A DNA stretch of 36,979 nt. It comes from JBCDBH01 sp039184055 (GTDB lineage: Bacteria > Acidobacteriota > Thermoanaerobaculia > Multivoradales > J023). Position 1 is the first letter of the stretch. Every line of letters begins with the position of its first letter. Location of the stretch: NCBI GenBank assembly GCA_039184055.1, contig JBCDBH010000011.1, positions 1 to 36,979 of the forward strand, given 5' to 3'. A model generated the notes under the pieces. The model saw only the letters and a program-made list of their open reading frames with translations, was not told the DNA's origin and made no database searches. Shown here in pieces: positions 8,201 through 15,744 of the stretch. A program made the translations under genes and the position numbers.

Positions 8201-10265
8201 CCGAGTTCTCCCACCAGACGACCTCGTTGCTCGCGCTCGATGTCCCGTAGACATCGAAGTCGCCGTCGCCGTCGAGATCGGCGGCACGCACCATGGTGAC
8301 GCCGACAAAACCCGTGGCGAGCGTCTTTCGCGTGGCGAAATCGCCGTTGCCCGTGGTGTTTTCCCACCACGCGATCTCACCGGTGGAGCGCGACGCGGCC
8401 AGGATGTCTCGATCACCGTCGTCATCGAGATCCGCGGCAAAGGTCGAAAAGGCATCGGGAAAGTTATTGTCGATCTCGATTACCTGGTAACCGAGCGACA
8501 GACCGTTCCGCACATATGACACCTGGCCGTCGCGCGACGCGACCGTGGCGAGATCCGCATCCCCGTCACCGTCGATGTCGGCCGCGTGGGCCGAGCGTGC
8601 CTCCGGGTAGTTGCCCTGGGCGATGCTCGGAAACCAATTCATGCCCAAGCCATCGAGATTGCGCCAGAAGGTGACGCGAAACAAGCCGGTCAGGACCGCC
8701 ATCACATCGAGCGTGCCGTCCTTGTCGATATCGACGATCTGTGGGATCGACGGGTCGAAGCTCCCCGAGAAGATCTCGAACGGCGCTCCCCAGGTGGAGC
8801 CATCACCGTTGAGATTCGCCCACCACACACCGTTGTTCTGAGTCGCCGACACCGCGTAAACATCGAGATCGCCGTCCCCGTCGAGATCGCCGGCGTAGAC
8901 ACCCGAGGCGCCGGCATAGCTCGCGTCGATCATGTGCTCGGTCCAGGCGGTTCCATCGCCCGATGTGTTTTCCCACCACAACACCGCGCCGGCGTCCTGG
9001 ACCGCTGCGAGGAGATCGTCGTCCCCGTCGCCGTCGACATCCGCCGTGTGCACGGAGCGAACATTGCCTAGCGAGGTGGCCACCGCATTCTCGATGGGAA
9101 AGGTCGCGCTGCGATGGATCGCCTCGTTCTCCCACCAGGCGACCTCACCGGCCCCCAAGGCGGCACCGACGACGTCCTGATCGCCGTCGTCGTCGATATC
9201 CAAGACGATCGCCGCCGCCGCGCCAAGGAAGGTGCCTGGGAGCGCGCGCGTCGTCCAAGTCGAGCCATCGCCGGTGGTGTTGTCGAACCACAACATCTCG
9301 CCCAGCGCCGAGGCCGCGCTGACCAAATCGACATCGCCGTCACCGTCCACGTCTCGCGCTGCCACCGACGAGGCATCGTCGACCGTGGAATCGACCACAC
9401 GCTCGATCCAGGTCGAGCCGTCGCCCATGGTGTTCTCCCACCATGCGATCGTGTCGTCGATCAGGGCCGCGCCCGCGATATCCAGATCGCCGTCGCCGTC
9501 GAGATCCGCGGTAGTCACCGCTTGTGCACCGTCGAAAAGCGTCGCCACCGACCGTCGCATCCACGCTGAACCGTCGCCGGCTGTGTTCTCGTACCAAGCC
9601 ACCTCGTCGCCGTTGTAGAAGGTGACGATCACATCGGTATCGCCATCGTCGTCGAGGTCGGCCACCGCGACCGACGACGCCAAGCCGCCGGTCACCTCGA
9701 TGTCGTTCTTCACCCAGAGCTGGCCGATCCCGAAATTGTTGAACCACCACGACACCCCGGTGGCCGAGACGCCCACCACATCCAGACTTCCCGTGCCGTC
9801 GATCTCGGCCGGTACGGCGAACGTCGGTCCGGGAAACGTCGCGACCGTGCTGACATCGTTCGGTGTCCACACTGATCCGTCATTCGACGTATTGCGCCAG
9901 ACGCGGATGAGGTCGTTCGAGACCGCCAAGATGTCCATGCTCCCGCCAAAACGCGAATCGATGTTCGCCACGCTCACTGCGCTCGCACCGGTGAACGAGC
10001 CGTCGACCAACGTCTTCGTCCACGTACTGCCGTCCCCGGCCGTATTGGTCCAAAACGACACCTCACCGGCTCCCGTCGCCGCGCCGACGATCTCCGCCGT
10101 TCCATCACCGTCGAGATCGCCAGCCGCCAAGGAAATCGCGCCGGCAACACTCGCATCGATCGTTTGCGCCGTAGCAAAAGGGACCTCGTCGGCCAGTACG
10201 GACGCGGCCAAGCCACACGCCAGAATCCAAACCTGTAGAAACCGGGACTTCGACAGCTTTTCCAT
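5286..10265 (-). CDS. Giant exported FG-GAP (VCBS-type) and Ig/cadherin-like repeat protein
   Basis: The protein has 1659 residues with a signal peptide (MEKLSKSRFLQVWILACG, cleavage near residue 25). Residues about 30-735 contain roughly fourteen FG-GAP/VCBS units recognisable by acidic calcium-binding loops such as DLDGDGDLD, interleaved with AWWENT and similar strands; this region should fold as beta-propellers. A non-repetitive segment follows to about 905, then a cadherin-like/Big_9 domain (NAAPVAQDD... GFDTFTYRADDG). Three 111-residue repeats come next, each containing NDPPSF or NDAPTF and LMDDGGT or LRDDGGT. The C-terminal part resembles a Big_5-type Ig domain (VLFSEPM) plus a carbohydrate-binding-like beta domain, and ends ADGFESGTTSAWSVTVP. 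Secreted or surface adhesion or matrix roles are typical of such architectures, but the ligand is unknown. GGAGG precedes ATG 10265. Confidence 0.9.
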   Translation of the reverse strand: MEKLSKSRFLQVWILACGLAASVLADEVPFATAQTIDASVAGAISLAAGDLDGDGTAEIVGAATGAGEVSFWTNTAGDGSTWTKTLVDGSFTGASAVSVANIDSRFGGSMDILAVSNDLIRVWRNTSNDGSVWTPNDVSTVATFPGPTFAVPAEIDGTGSLDVVGVSATGVSWWFNNFGIGQLWVKNDIEVTGGLASSVAVADLDDDGDTDVIVTFYNGDEVAWYENTAGDGSAWMRRSVATLFDGAQAVTTADLDGDGDLDIAGAALIDDTIAWWENTMGDGSTWIERVVDSTVDDASSVAARDVDGDGDVDLVSAASALGEMLWFDNTTGDGSTWTTRALPGTFLGAAAAIVLDIDDDGDQDVVGAALGAGEVAWWENEAIHRSATFPIENAVATSLGNVRSVHTADVDGDGDDDLLAAVQDAGAVLWWENTSGDGTAWTEHMIDASYAGASGVYAGDLDGDGDLDVYAVSATQNNGVWWANLNGDGSTWGAPFEIFSGSFDPSIPQIVDIDKDGTLDVMAVLTGLFRVTFWRNLDGLGMNWFPSIAQGNYPEARSAHAADIDGDGDADLATVASRDGQVSYVRNGLSLGYQVIEIDNNFPDAFSTFAADLDDDGDRDILAASRSTGEIAWWENTTGNGDFATRKTLATGFVGVTMVRAADLDGDGDFDVYGTSSASNEVVWWENSGDGTSWTRHQVDDALSLAGPVIDADLNGDGKLDLIAAGGDGELDWRANLGGEIALPTTDIAPALVAEGNAVAVLRIDAVHRGRTGDSAVELATVEVLLEKTAEAPMTDMEADDLLASLSLYADDGSGSFEPESDTEIASLQSFVLDAGVATLEVADDQVAAQIAATDTRVYFIVPAFEATASSTVIDGFRFSHITEASSTGEDAVNDLPLTLEYAANVATVPLGFNAAPVAQDDGLMLFEDQNATSNVLDGSAGGLDTDANGTTLTAILVDPPTQGSLVAGLDADGGFEYMPPPDFNGFDTFTYRADDGVAVSNLATVTLTVAPVNDPPSFDITAQHISSEDAAPQTVSGFAFAISPGPANEAGQVTTFEITGNTNASLFATLPGIATDGTLTYETAADAVGTATLTVRLRDDGGTSNGGVDHSADQSFDVVVEAVNDAPTFAITSSTSSLEDAGAQSVASFATAISAGPDNEAGQVLDFVVTDNTDPELFSTPPALSTDGTLTYTAATDANGTATITVVLMDDGGTANGGVDQSIEQSFDIDVTAVNDPPSFEIPASLEVESISTPQTVVDFATEISPGPENEAGQVLQFQIVSNSAPELFAVGPALAADGTLTFTLAAGVMDGSALLTVTLMDDGGTDSGGVDTSAPSDVELIVLDVIAPQVVSITAPTGDIDVCTEVRQGFDGLDVLFSEPMAFADTPDEPGSVVNPDNYQLIASGPDQDVTTLACDALDGDDLRIFTSAIVPEPTTDGVRVELPRVLDDGLYRLLVCDALQDAAGNELVDTFDVAFRVDEANRFINGQTDCDLAGWSLVAEVANDGSEFAYSTNDADDSSLSGSIGITTLGSTRFAIGQCFDVVGPSIELAARVRIDGMPDVEVTANLRCELFAQPACTGPVVGESSNQVLLTPTAGAWQLIEHVATADVSALCGVDLELTSGSGFEAFVDRLWASTALFADGFESGTTSAWSVTVP
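6222..7220 (-). repeat. Three 333-bp in-frame tandem repeats in the FG-GAP gene
   Basis: Similar blocks begin at about 7220, 6887 and 6554 (minus-strand reading), a period of 333 bp or 111 residues. Each carries an ND(P/A)P(S/T)F start, an AGQV segment and a DDGGT..GGVD loop. The repeats are diverged at DNA level, so they are established protein modules rather than a fresh duplication. Confidence 0.75.
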
Positions 10266-10434
10266 TGCGGGTCATCCTCCGAGGGAGCTCTTGCTCCTGT
10301 TTGAGTCGACAGTCGACCGCCTACAACCGGGGGTCGGAGCCAGCGAGTCATCGCTCGGCTCGGTGCTGTCACCTCAAGCGAGGTTCTCGGAGAGATTTCC
10401 CAAATTTGTTGGTGTACGTTCGACTCTCGGAGCT

Positions 10435-10463
10435 TTGGACCTGAAAAGAAGCCTTGCGACAAT
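10435..10463 (+). promoter_or_regulatory. Possible sigma70-like promoter of the serine hydrolase
   Basis: TTGGAC (10435-10440) and GACAAT (10458-10463) are separated by 17 bases and lie about 50 bases before ATG 10512. The spacing is right but both boxes are imperfect. The wider 10266-10511 region is a divergent intergenic stretch that must also serve the FG-GAP gene; I see no other convincing element in it. Confidence 0.35.
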
Positions 10464-10511
10464 AAAAAGCTCGGGACGTCCATCCTCGCCATCCCCATCG
10501 AAAGGACTTTC

Positions 10512-11981
10512 ATGCAGCCGCGCCCCAGGAGCCTCTCGTCCACGTTGCATCACTCGCTTTTGCCATGCGTGCTTGTCGTCGTTTTGAGCACCGTCGGGGT
10601 CTCGGCTCGAGACATGCAGCCGCTCTCGTACGACGATCTAGTCGAGTACGAAGGGACCTATGAATTCGATAATGGCGAGTTCGATAATGGCCTCACTGTG
10701 CAGATTGCGGCCTCACCAGCGGACAAGATCCTCTTTGCCTTGCTCGGCGATGCGAAGTACCCGCTGACGCCCACCCCGGAGCGGGACGTATTCGTCAACG
10801 TCAGCGACGAACGGGTCATCTTCGTGCGGGACGATGCACGCCGCGTGACGGGCTACCGGGCCGGCGCCGCGAGCGATCGAGTCTTCGAGCGGCTCGCTGA
10901 AGGCGGCGACTTCCCGACCGAGATGTGGTACCCCCGGTTGGCCGCACAGAAGCCGGGCTATGCGTACCGGTACGCTGTTCCGGAAGAGCTGGCCGATGGT
11001 CTCGCCGTCGGCTCGGTTCGCGACACGGACCTGGATACCTCCCGCATCGACACGATGATCCAGCGACTGATCGCGGGCGCGTACCCAGACGTCCACAGAC
11101 TCCTCATCGTCAAAAACGGACGTCTCGTCGTCGAGGAGTACTTCTACGAGTACGACCGCGCGACGCCTCACCCGCTTCGCTCCGCGACGAAGAGCTTCAT
11201 TTCGGCGCTCGTCGGGATTGCGATCGACCGGGGGCTCATCGACGGCGTCGAGACCAAGGTTCTCCCTTTCTTCGAGGATGAGTACGACGCCATAAAACAT
11301 CTCACCGACGCGAAACGTCGCATCAGGGTGGGCGATCTGCTTGCCAATCAGTCCGGGCTCGCCTGCGATGATTGGGACTCGGATTCACCCGGAAACGAAA
11401 GCACGATGGTCCAGTCGGCCGACTGGGTGGCGTTTGTTCTCGACCTTCCCATGGTCTCCGAGCCTGGTACGAAGGCGGCCTATTGCTCGGGTGGGCCCGT
11501 CGTCCTGGGTCGGCTCGTCGAGAAGGTAGCGGGCGTTCCGCTCGAGGTTTTCGCGGAACGTCACCTGTTCGGCCCGCTCGGGATTACGGCGTACGAGTGG
11601 CGATTCGATCCCGACGCGTCGAGCTCGGAGACCTTTATTCAGCTGTCTCTTCGGCCACGCGACATGGCGAAGTTCGGCATCCTCTTCTCGCATGCCGGGC
11701 GTTGGAACAACCGCCAGGTGGTTTCGAAGCAGTGGGTCGAGGCGTCGACCACGAGGCACGCGACCCTGGGTGGCACGGACTACGGCTACCTCTGGTGGCG
11801 GCCGTACCTGAACGTCACGGGTGGACGGCACGATGCGATCGCCGCGCAGGGAAACGGCGGCCAGGAGATCTACCTCTGGCCGGATCTCGATATGGTCGTC
11901 GTCCTCACGGGCGGCAACTACAATCGGTCCTCTCACACCAACCGACTTCTTATCGAGTACATCTTGCCACCGCTTCGATGA
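10512..11981 (+). CDS. Exported serine hydrolase, beta-lactamase class C/esterase family
   Basis: The protein is 489 residues. An N-terminal hydrophobic segment (residues 14-30) ends at VSA, consistent with a signal peptide. A domain of about 150 residues with no clear family precedes the beta-lactamase-like fold. The catalytic SxxK motif is RSATKSFISALVG with Ser224 and Lys227. AYCSGG stands where the Y-x-N/S motif is expected, and the last third contains the HDAIAAQGNGGQ strand typical of the PF00144 family. Members hydrolyse esters, amides or D-amino peptides, so the substrate cannot be predicted. AAAGGA lies just before ATG 10512. The gene is convergent with the glycan cluster, with a 33-base gap. 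A 15-bp tandem duplication (10662-10691) encodes EFDNG twice. Confidence 0.85.
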   Translation: MQPRPRSLSSTLHHSLLPCVLVVVLSTVGVSARDMQPLSYDDLVEYEGTYEFDNGEFDNGLTVQIAASPADKILFALLGDAKYPLTPTPERDVFVNVSDERVIFVRDDARRVTGYRAGAASDRVFERLAEGGDFPTEMWYPRLAAQKPGYAYRYAVPEELADGLAVGSVRDTDLDTSRIDTMIQRLIAGAYPDVHRLLIVKNGRLVVEEYFYEYDRATPHPLRSATKSFISALVGIAIDRGLIDGVETKVLPFFEDEYDAIKHLTDAKRRIRVGDLLANQSGLACDDWDSDSPGNESTMVQSADWVAFVLDLPMVSEPGTKAAYCSGGPVVLGRLVEKVAGVPLEVFAERHLFGPLGITAYEWRFDPDASSSETFIQLSLRPRDMAKFGILFSHAGRWNNRQVVSKQWVEASTTRHATLGGTDYGYLWWRPYLNVTGGRHDAIAAQGNGGQEIYLWPDLDMVVVLTGGNYNRSSHTNRLLIEYILPPLR

Positions 11982-12014
11982 CGGTCGACGACACGCGATG
12001 CGTGGGTGGCTCCA

Positions 12015-13067
12015 TCATGCCCAGCTCTCGAGCAGAAAGACTCGAACCCTTCCCATCGAAGCTGCCCAGGTGGCATGACGAGTAAAGAATGCGCGTGCGG
12101 CGATGCTCATGTCGCTCAACTGGTCTCGGTCACGACCGAGCCGCATGATGTGCTCGGCAAGCGCGTCGGGGTTGTCGACGCGATAGCCGTTCTCGCCTGG
12201 TGTGATCAACGCGGCCGAGTCGCTCGCCCGATGGGCAATTACCGGCAGGCCCCAACTCATCGCCTCGAGATAGGCGATGCTGTAGCTCTCGGGATCGGAG
12301 GGCATGACGAGCACGTGGCCGTTGCGGAGGGCTTGGAGGACGACGGGCTGTGGCACTTGCCCATGGAGGGTGATGCGGTCGTTCAGGCCGAGCTGGGTGA
12401 TCCGACGTTTGATTCGCCGTCCGTAGGCGCCCACCGCACTACCGTAGACGTCGAGTTGCCAATCGTCGCTCGACATCCTTCCTAGTGCTTCGATGACGAG
12501 ATGCAGGTTCTTGAGCGGGCTGAGGTTGCCGACGAAGAGCAGTCGCAGCGGACCTTCGTGGGCGCGGCGGTGGATGGTCTCGTCGTCGATGTCAGCGGTG
12601 CTGTGGTCGCCAGCCGGGGAGGCGATGACGGTGGGTGGTAGGTCGCCGATGAGGTTGCGGATGCGTTCGCGGATGGACGGGTTGACGCAGACGAGGCCAT
12701 CGACGGACTCGAAGTAGCGCTTTTCGATGGCTCGATAGATAGGACGCTGCCACCAGGGCCAGTGCTGACTGATCCGCAGAAGATGAACAATGGCAACGAT
12801 TGGCACGTCGAGACGCCGATTGAGTCGGAAGACGGAAGGGTGGATGACCTCGTCCTGCAGGAGAACGTCAAAACCTGCACGGTTGATACGGGTTGCAAGT
12901 GCTGCGGAAGCGTTGTCGGCCAGCGACGCTAGGTAGCTTCTTTCGGGAAGCGAGACGACGGTGACCTGATCACCCTGGGCGCGGAGGGATTCGACGAGCT
13001 TGCGGTCGTAGAGGGTGCCGCCGGTGAGACGGTCGAGGCTGCCGTGGATCAGCAGGCCGACGTGCAT
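12015..13067 (-). CDS. Family 4 glycosyltransferase (GT-B fold)
   Basis: The protein has 350 residues. It starts MHVGLLIHGSLDRLTGGTLY, a typical GT4 N-terminal Rossmann strand with a Gly-Gly acceptor loop. The second domain carries LRLLFVGNLSPLKNLHLVIE and the nucleotide-sugar motif PESYSIAYLEAMSWGLPVI, whose two glutamates form the E-x7-E signature. It retains the donor configuration and transfers a hexose from an NDP-sugar in the cytoplasm. ATG 13067 lies one base after the stop of the upstream methyltransferase; the longer frame to 13184 is that gene in another frame. It is the last gene of the nine-gene minus-strand cluster. Donor and acceptor sugars are unknown. Confidence 0.9.
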   Translation of the reverse strand: MHVGLLIHGSLDRLTGGTLYDRKLVESLRAQGDQVTVVSLPERSYLASLADNASAALATRINRAGFDVLLQDEVIHPSVFRLNRRLDVPIVAIVHLLRISQHWPWWQRPIYRAIEKRYFESVDGLVCVNPSIRERIRNLIGDLPPTVIASPAGDHSTADIDDETIHRRAHEGPLRLLFVGNLSPLKNLHLVIEALGRMSSDDWQLDVYGSAVGAYGRRIKRRITQLGLNDRITLHGQVPQPVVLQALRNGHVLVMPSDPESYSIAYLEAMSWGLPVIAHRASDSAALITPGENGYRVDNPDALAEHIMRLGRDRDQLSDMSIAARAFFTRHATWAASMGRVRVFLLESWA

Positions 13068-13068
13068 G

Positions 13069-13812
13069 TCAGCTCTTGACGGCGCGCGCCTGGATGCCGC
13101 CACGCAGGTAGCCGACGCGAAGCATGCGCCCGAGATGGTCGGCGAGGTCGAGCAGCGGTGGCCAGGGTGGTTGGAGGTCGCCACGCTGCACGAAGGTCCA
13201 GGCGTCGAGCGCGACGGTGGCGAAGCCGGCCTCAGTCAACAGATCACGAAGCTCGCGCCGATCGAGGTAGTGGTCGGTGCTGAGCTGACGGGTGCCGATG
13301 CCGAGCCTCGGAGCGAGGTGGCGATACCAGATCGAGCCACCGTTCAAGGTCAGCAGGGCGAAGCGGCCGCCGGGCCGCAGCACGCGATACACGCTCCGAC
13401 AGACGGCGGCTTGGTCGAGCATGTGTTCGAGGGCGCCGACACAGAGGACGACGTCGACGCTCTCGTCGTCGAGGGTGGCGAGGGTCTCGGCACGATCGAC
13501 TTGCAGGGTGATGGTGTCGGCGTGTGCGCCGAGCCTCTCTCGACTGGCTTCGATCATCGCCGGTGAGAGGTCGGTGCCGATTCCGCTTCGGTACGCGTCG
13601 GCGAGCCCGAGCAGGTGCATGCAGGTGCCACAGCCGATTTCGAGCACGTCGTCGGTCGGTTGCAACGCGGCTAGCTTGCGAAGCAATCCGAGTCGATAAC
13701 GCAGGAGCCTGTCGGCATCACCGTGTTGATCGGCGTAGTTGGGCGCACAGGCATCGAAGAACGCCGCGACGTCGTCGTGATCGTGCGCCGGGCGTGGGAT
13801 GAGCGTGCTCAT
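13069..13812 (-). CDS. Class I SAM-dependent methyltransferase of the glycan cluster
   Basis: This 247-residue protein contains the SAM-binding motif DDVLEIGCGTCMHLLGLAD, the acidic GIGTDLSPAMIEASRERL strand end, VDVVLCVGALEHM and VYRVLRPGGRFALLTLNGG. This order matches Methyltransf_11/25 proteins of the UbiE/O-methyltransferase type. The C-terminus (from about residue 205) is Trp/Leu-rich and may form the acceptor pocket or a membrane-facing helix. ATG 13812 overlaps the preceding gene's stop as ATGA, which settles the start. Sitting between two glycosyltransferase genes, it most likely methylates a sugar or a glycosylated intermediate; that is inference from position only. Confidence 0.88.
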   Translation of the reverse strand: MSTLIPRPAHDHDDVAAFFDACAPNYADQHGDADRLLRYRLGLLRKLAALQPTDDVLEIGCGTCMHLLGLADAYRSGIGTDLSPAMIEASRERLGAHADTITLQVDRAETLATLDDESVDVVLCVGALEHMLDQAAVCRSVYRVLRPGGRFALLTLNGGSIWYRHLAPRLGIGTRQLSTDHYLDRRELRDLLTEAGFATVALDAWTFVQRGDLQPPWPPLLDLADHLGRMLRVGYLRGGIQARAVKS

Positions 13813-14573
13813 TTGTGGACGAACCACACGTCATCGCGATGGTTTTGGTATTGCCCGAAAACACTATGCACCGGCTGGTTGGTGACGAAACGCTCCCGAT
13901 AGTCACGGTAGATCACGTAATTGAGGATGCCCATGTTGAGATCCTCCGTCGGTTTGTCGATCGTCTCCAGGGCGTCGATCATCGCATTCAGGAGATCGAT
14001 GATGGTTCGTCGATGGCCACCGACGATGCCGGCGTTGAATACCGGGTAGCTCGCGCACCGCCAGGCCGTCTCCAGGCGTTCGAAGAGATCGTCGTAGCCG
14101 GGTCCCATGGTGGCGATTTGCTCACGCAAATAGCTGTACGACATCGACTCGTGGCTGTCGCTTTCAGGCTCGGGCGGATGCATCCGACCTGGCTGCGAGC
14201 CGACGTAGACGAGGCCCTCGACAAGGTCGGCAAAGGGATTTCGTTTGACCGCGACGTCGTTGCCGTCGGTCATGAAGACGCGCTCGATCTCCGGGTGCTC
14301 GACGAGGTAGTCGCGATAGAGCACGAAGCGATGATCGTTGAGGCTGTAGCGAAAGTGGGCCGGATCCCGGTAGACGAAACGGATGGTTTCCGTCTGGTGG
14401 GTGGCGACGAAGGTGTCCGACAAACCATCGTGAAACACCACGCCGCCGAGCCCGACCGCCCGCATCGAATCGAACCACATGGTGATGTAGTCGATGGAAT
14501 CGGGCGGCACGACATCGCCGTAGAGGGGATGGGGCTTGGAGGTGAAATAGGTGGTGAGGATCGTTCCCGACAT
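13809..14573 (-). CDS. Putative GT-A-fold glycosyltransferase-like protein
   Basis: The protein is 254 residues. It begins SGTILTTYFTS and contains MWFDSMRAVGLGGVVFHDG, a pattern common in nucleotide-diphospho-sugar transferases acting on several chains. The likely metal-binding signature is ERVFMTDGNDVAVKRNPF (about 97-114), where Asp103 and Asp106 stand in place of a strict DxD. VFNAGIVGGHRRTI and EDLNMGILNYVIY resemble the acceptor-side blocks of GT8- and GT77-like enzymes. I cannot assign a CAZy family with confidence. ATG 14573 lies two bases after the upstream methyltransferase stop. Its own stop overlaps the next start. It probably adds a sugar in the pathway of this cluster. Confidence 0.6.
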   Translation of the reverse strand: MSGTILTTYFTSKPHPLYGDVVPPDSIDYITMWFDSMRAVGLGGVVFHDGLSDTFVATHQTETIRFVYRDPAHFRYSLNDHRFVLYRDYLVEHPEIERVFMTDGNDVAVKRNPFADLVEGLVYVGSQPGRMHPPEPESDSHESMSYSYLREQIATMGPGYDDLFERLETAWRCASYPVFNAGIVGGHRRTIIDLLNAMIDALETIDKPTEDLNMGILNYVIYRDYRERFVTNQPVHSVFGQYQNHRDDVWFVHK

Positions 14574-14575
14574 GC

Positions 14576-15265
14576 TCACCCCGGACGCATCACGAAGACG
14601 AATTGATTGGCGTAGCGCAGTGGAGCGAGATGACGTTTGGGTGTGGTGGCGTAGCCGAAAGGACGTCGATGAAGCCATCGCCAACGTTGATGACGTGGCC
14701 ACTCGTCACGATGGATCTGCTCGATCAGCAGATCGTTGCGGAGAAAGATGTCGCGCCATGCCTCAAAGGTCGCGGCGTTTTCGTTGCTATCCTCGTCGTG
14801 CTGACGCAGCAGATCGGCCTCGATCCGCCATTTCAGGGTCCGGCTATTGGGCACCATGATGCACAGCCGACCGTGTGCACGCAGCACCCGCTTCATCTCG
14901 CTCAGGGTGCGGTCCGGGTCGAGACAGTGTTCGAAGACCCCGATACAGGTCAGATGATCGAAACTGCCTGTCGGGTAGCACAGGGATTCGGCGTTGCACG
15001 CTGAAAGTCGAGCGCGTGGATACGCCCGTCGCGCCATCGACAGGGCGACCACCGAGAGATCGACGCCGTGCGCGTCGAGCTCACGTTCGAGAGCGCGTTC
15101 GAGTAGCAGACCCGGCCCACAGCCGACGTCGAGCAGGCGATCCCCCGGCTGGACGTCGAGGTAGTCGAGGAAGATCGAATAGAACTCGGCTGGGCGTAGG
15201 TACGACAGGCCTAAAGACGCGTAGTTGCGATCGAACCATCGTCGAATCGCCTGCTGCGCGGGCAC
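14576..15265 (-). CDS. Class I SAM-dependent methyltransferase (GTG start)
   Basis: The 229-residue protein carries RLLDVGCGPGLLLERAL (motif I), HGVDLSVVALSMARRAYP, FDHLTCIGVFEHCLDPDRT and MKRVLRAHGRLCIMVPNS, the ordered blocks of a Methyltransf_11/25 enzyme. The C-terminal 70 residues are basic and Trp/Arg-rich. The frame starts at GTG 15265, three bases after the stop of the QueD-like gene, with no in-frame ATG near the N-terminus. It is the second methyltransferase in this run, and the two are diverged from each other, so two different positions of the product are probably methylated. The substrate is unknown. Confidence 0.87.
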   Translation of the reverse strand: MPAQQAIRRWFDRNYASLGLSYLRPAEFYSIFLDYLDVQPGDRLLDVGCGPGLLLERALERELDAHGVDLSVVALSMARRAYPRARLSACNAESLCYPTGSFDHLTCIGVFEHCLDPDRTLSEMKRVLRAHGRLCIMVPNSRTLKWRIEADLLRQHDEDSNENAATFEAWRDIFLRNDLLIEQIHRDEWPRHQRWRWLHRRPFGYATTPKRHLAPLRYANQFVFVMRPG

Positions 15266-15268
15266 GAC

Positions 15269-15649
15269 TCAGCCGACCGGGGCCTCGTAGGTGGCGAAGG
15301 CGACCGGGCTCTCACGCAGGGTGACGGCGATGACCCCCGAGAATTTGCCGGCGATCCGCTCGGCGATCTTCTCGTGCAGGTACTGACATAAATACTCGGT
15401 GGTGGTGTTGACGTCTTGGAATTGCGGTAGCTCGTCGAGATTCTTGAATTCCATCGGTCGCAGGATCTCCTGCAGGCTGCTCTGCGCGGCGCCGAAATCG
15501 ACGATCAGGTTGTGCTCGTCGAGGCTGTCGGTTTTGTAGACGACATCGACCTCGAAGGTGATGACGTGCATGATCTGAGCCGGGCCGAAAATGTCACCCT
15601 TGAGGGAATGAGCACACTTCCAATAATCACGAAAGGTCAGTGAGAACAT
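15269..15649 (-). CDS. QueD/6-pyruvoyl-tetrahydropterin-synthase-like protein with degenerate active site
   Basis: The 126-residue protein has the tunnelling fold and length of the QueD/PTPS family: CAHSLKG near the N-terminus, VVYKTDSL..NLIVDFGAAQ, TTTEYLCQYL in the PT-E-N position and VTLRESP at the C-terminal glutamate. QueD makes 6-carboxy-tetrahydropterin for queuosine. Here two zinc ligands seem kept (His14, His28), but the HGH pair reads IMH, the catalytic cysteine position is glycine, and the DH pair reads EF (67-68). Glu113 is kept. Normal catalysis therefore looks unlikely. GGAG precedes ATG 15649. It heads a tight five-gene run (methyltransferase, GT-like, methyltransferase, GT4), so it probably serves that pathway rather than queuosine. 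Confidence 0.75.
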   Translation of the reverse strand: MFSLTFRDYWKCAHSLKGDIFGPAQIMHVITFEVDVVYKTDSLDEHNLIVDFGAAQSSLQEILRPMEFKNLDELPQFQDVNTTTEYLCQYLHEKIAERIAGKFSGVIAVTLRESPVAFATYEAPVG

Positions 15650-15744
15650 CGTGTCTCCATAGTTCAGGTCGAAGAGAGTTGGTGGCTCTAGCGTACCCCA
15701 TTCACGAGAGGAATCGCCCAGCCACGTTCATCCCCCAGGCGAAG

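Noticed and set aside
7164..9870. Several long plus-strand and minus-strand frames inside the FG-GAP gene
   Set aside because: They are shadows caused by the repetitive Asp/Gly codons of the real gene and lack start signals.
15269..15649. Calling this gene queD of queuosine synthesis
   Set aside because: Key catalytic residues are missing and no queC, queE or queF neighbours are present.
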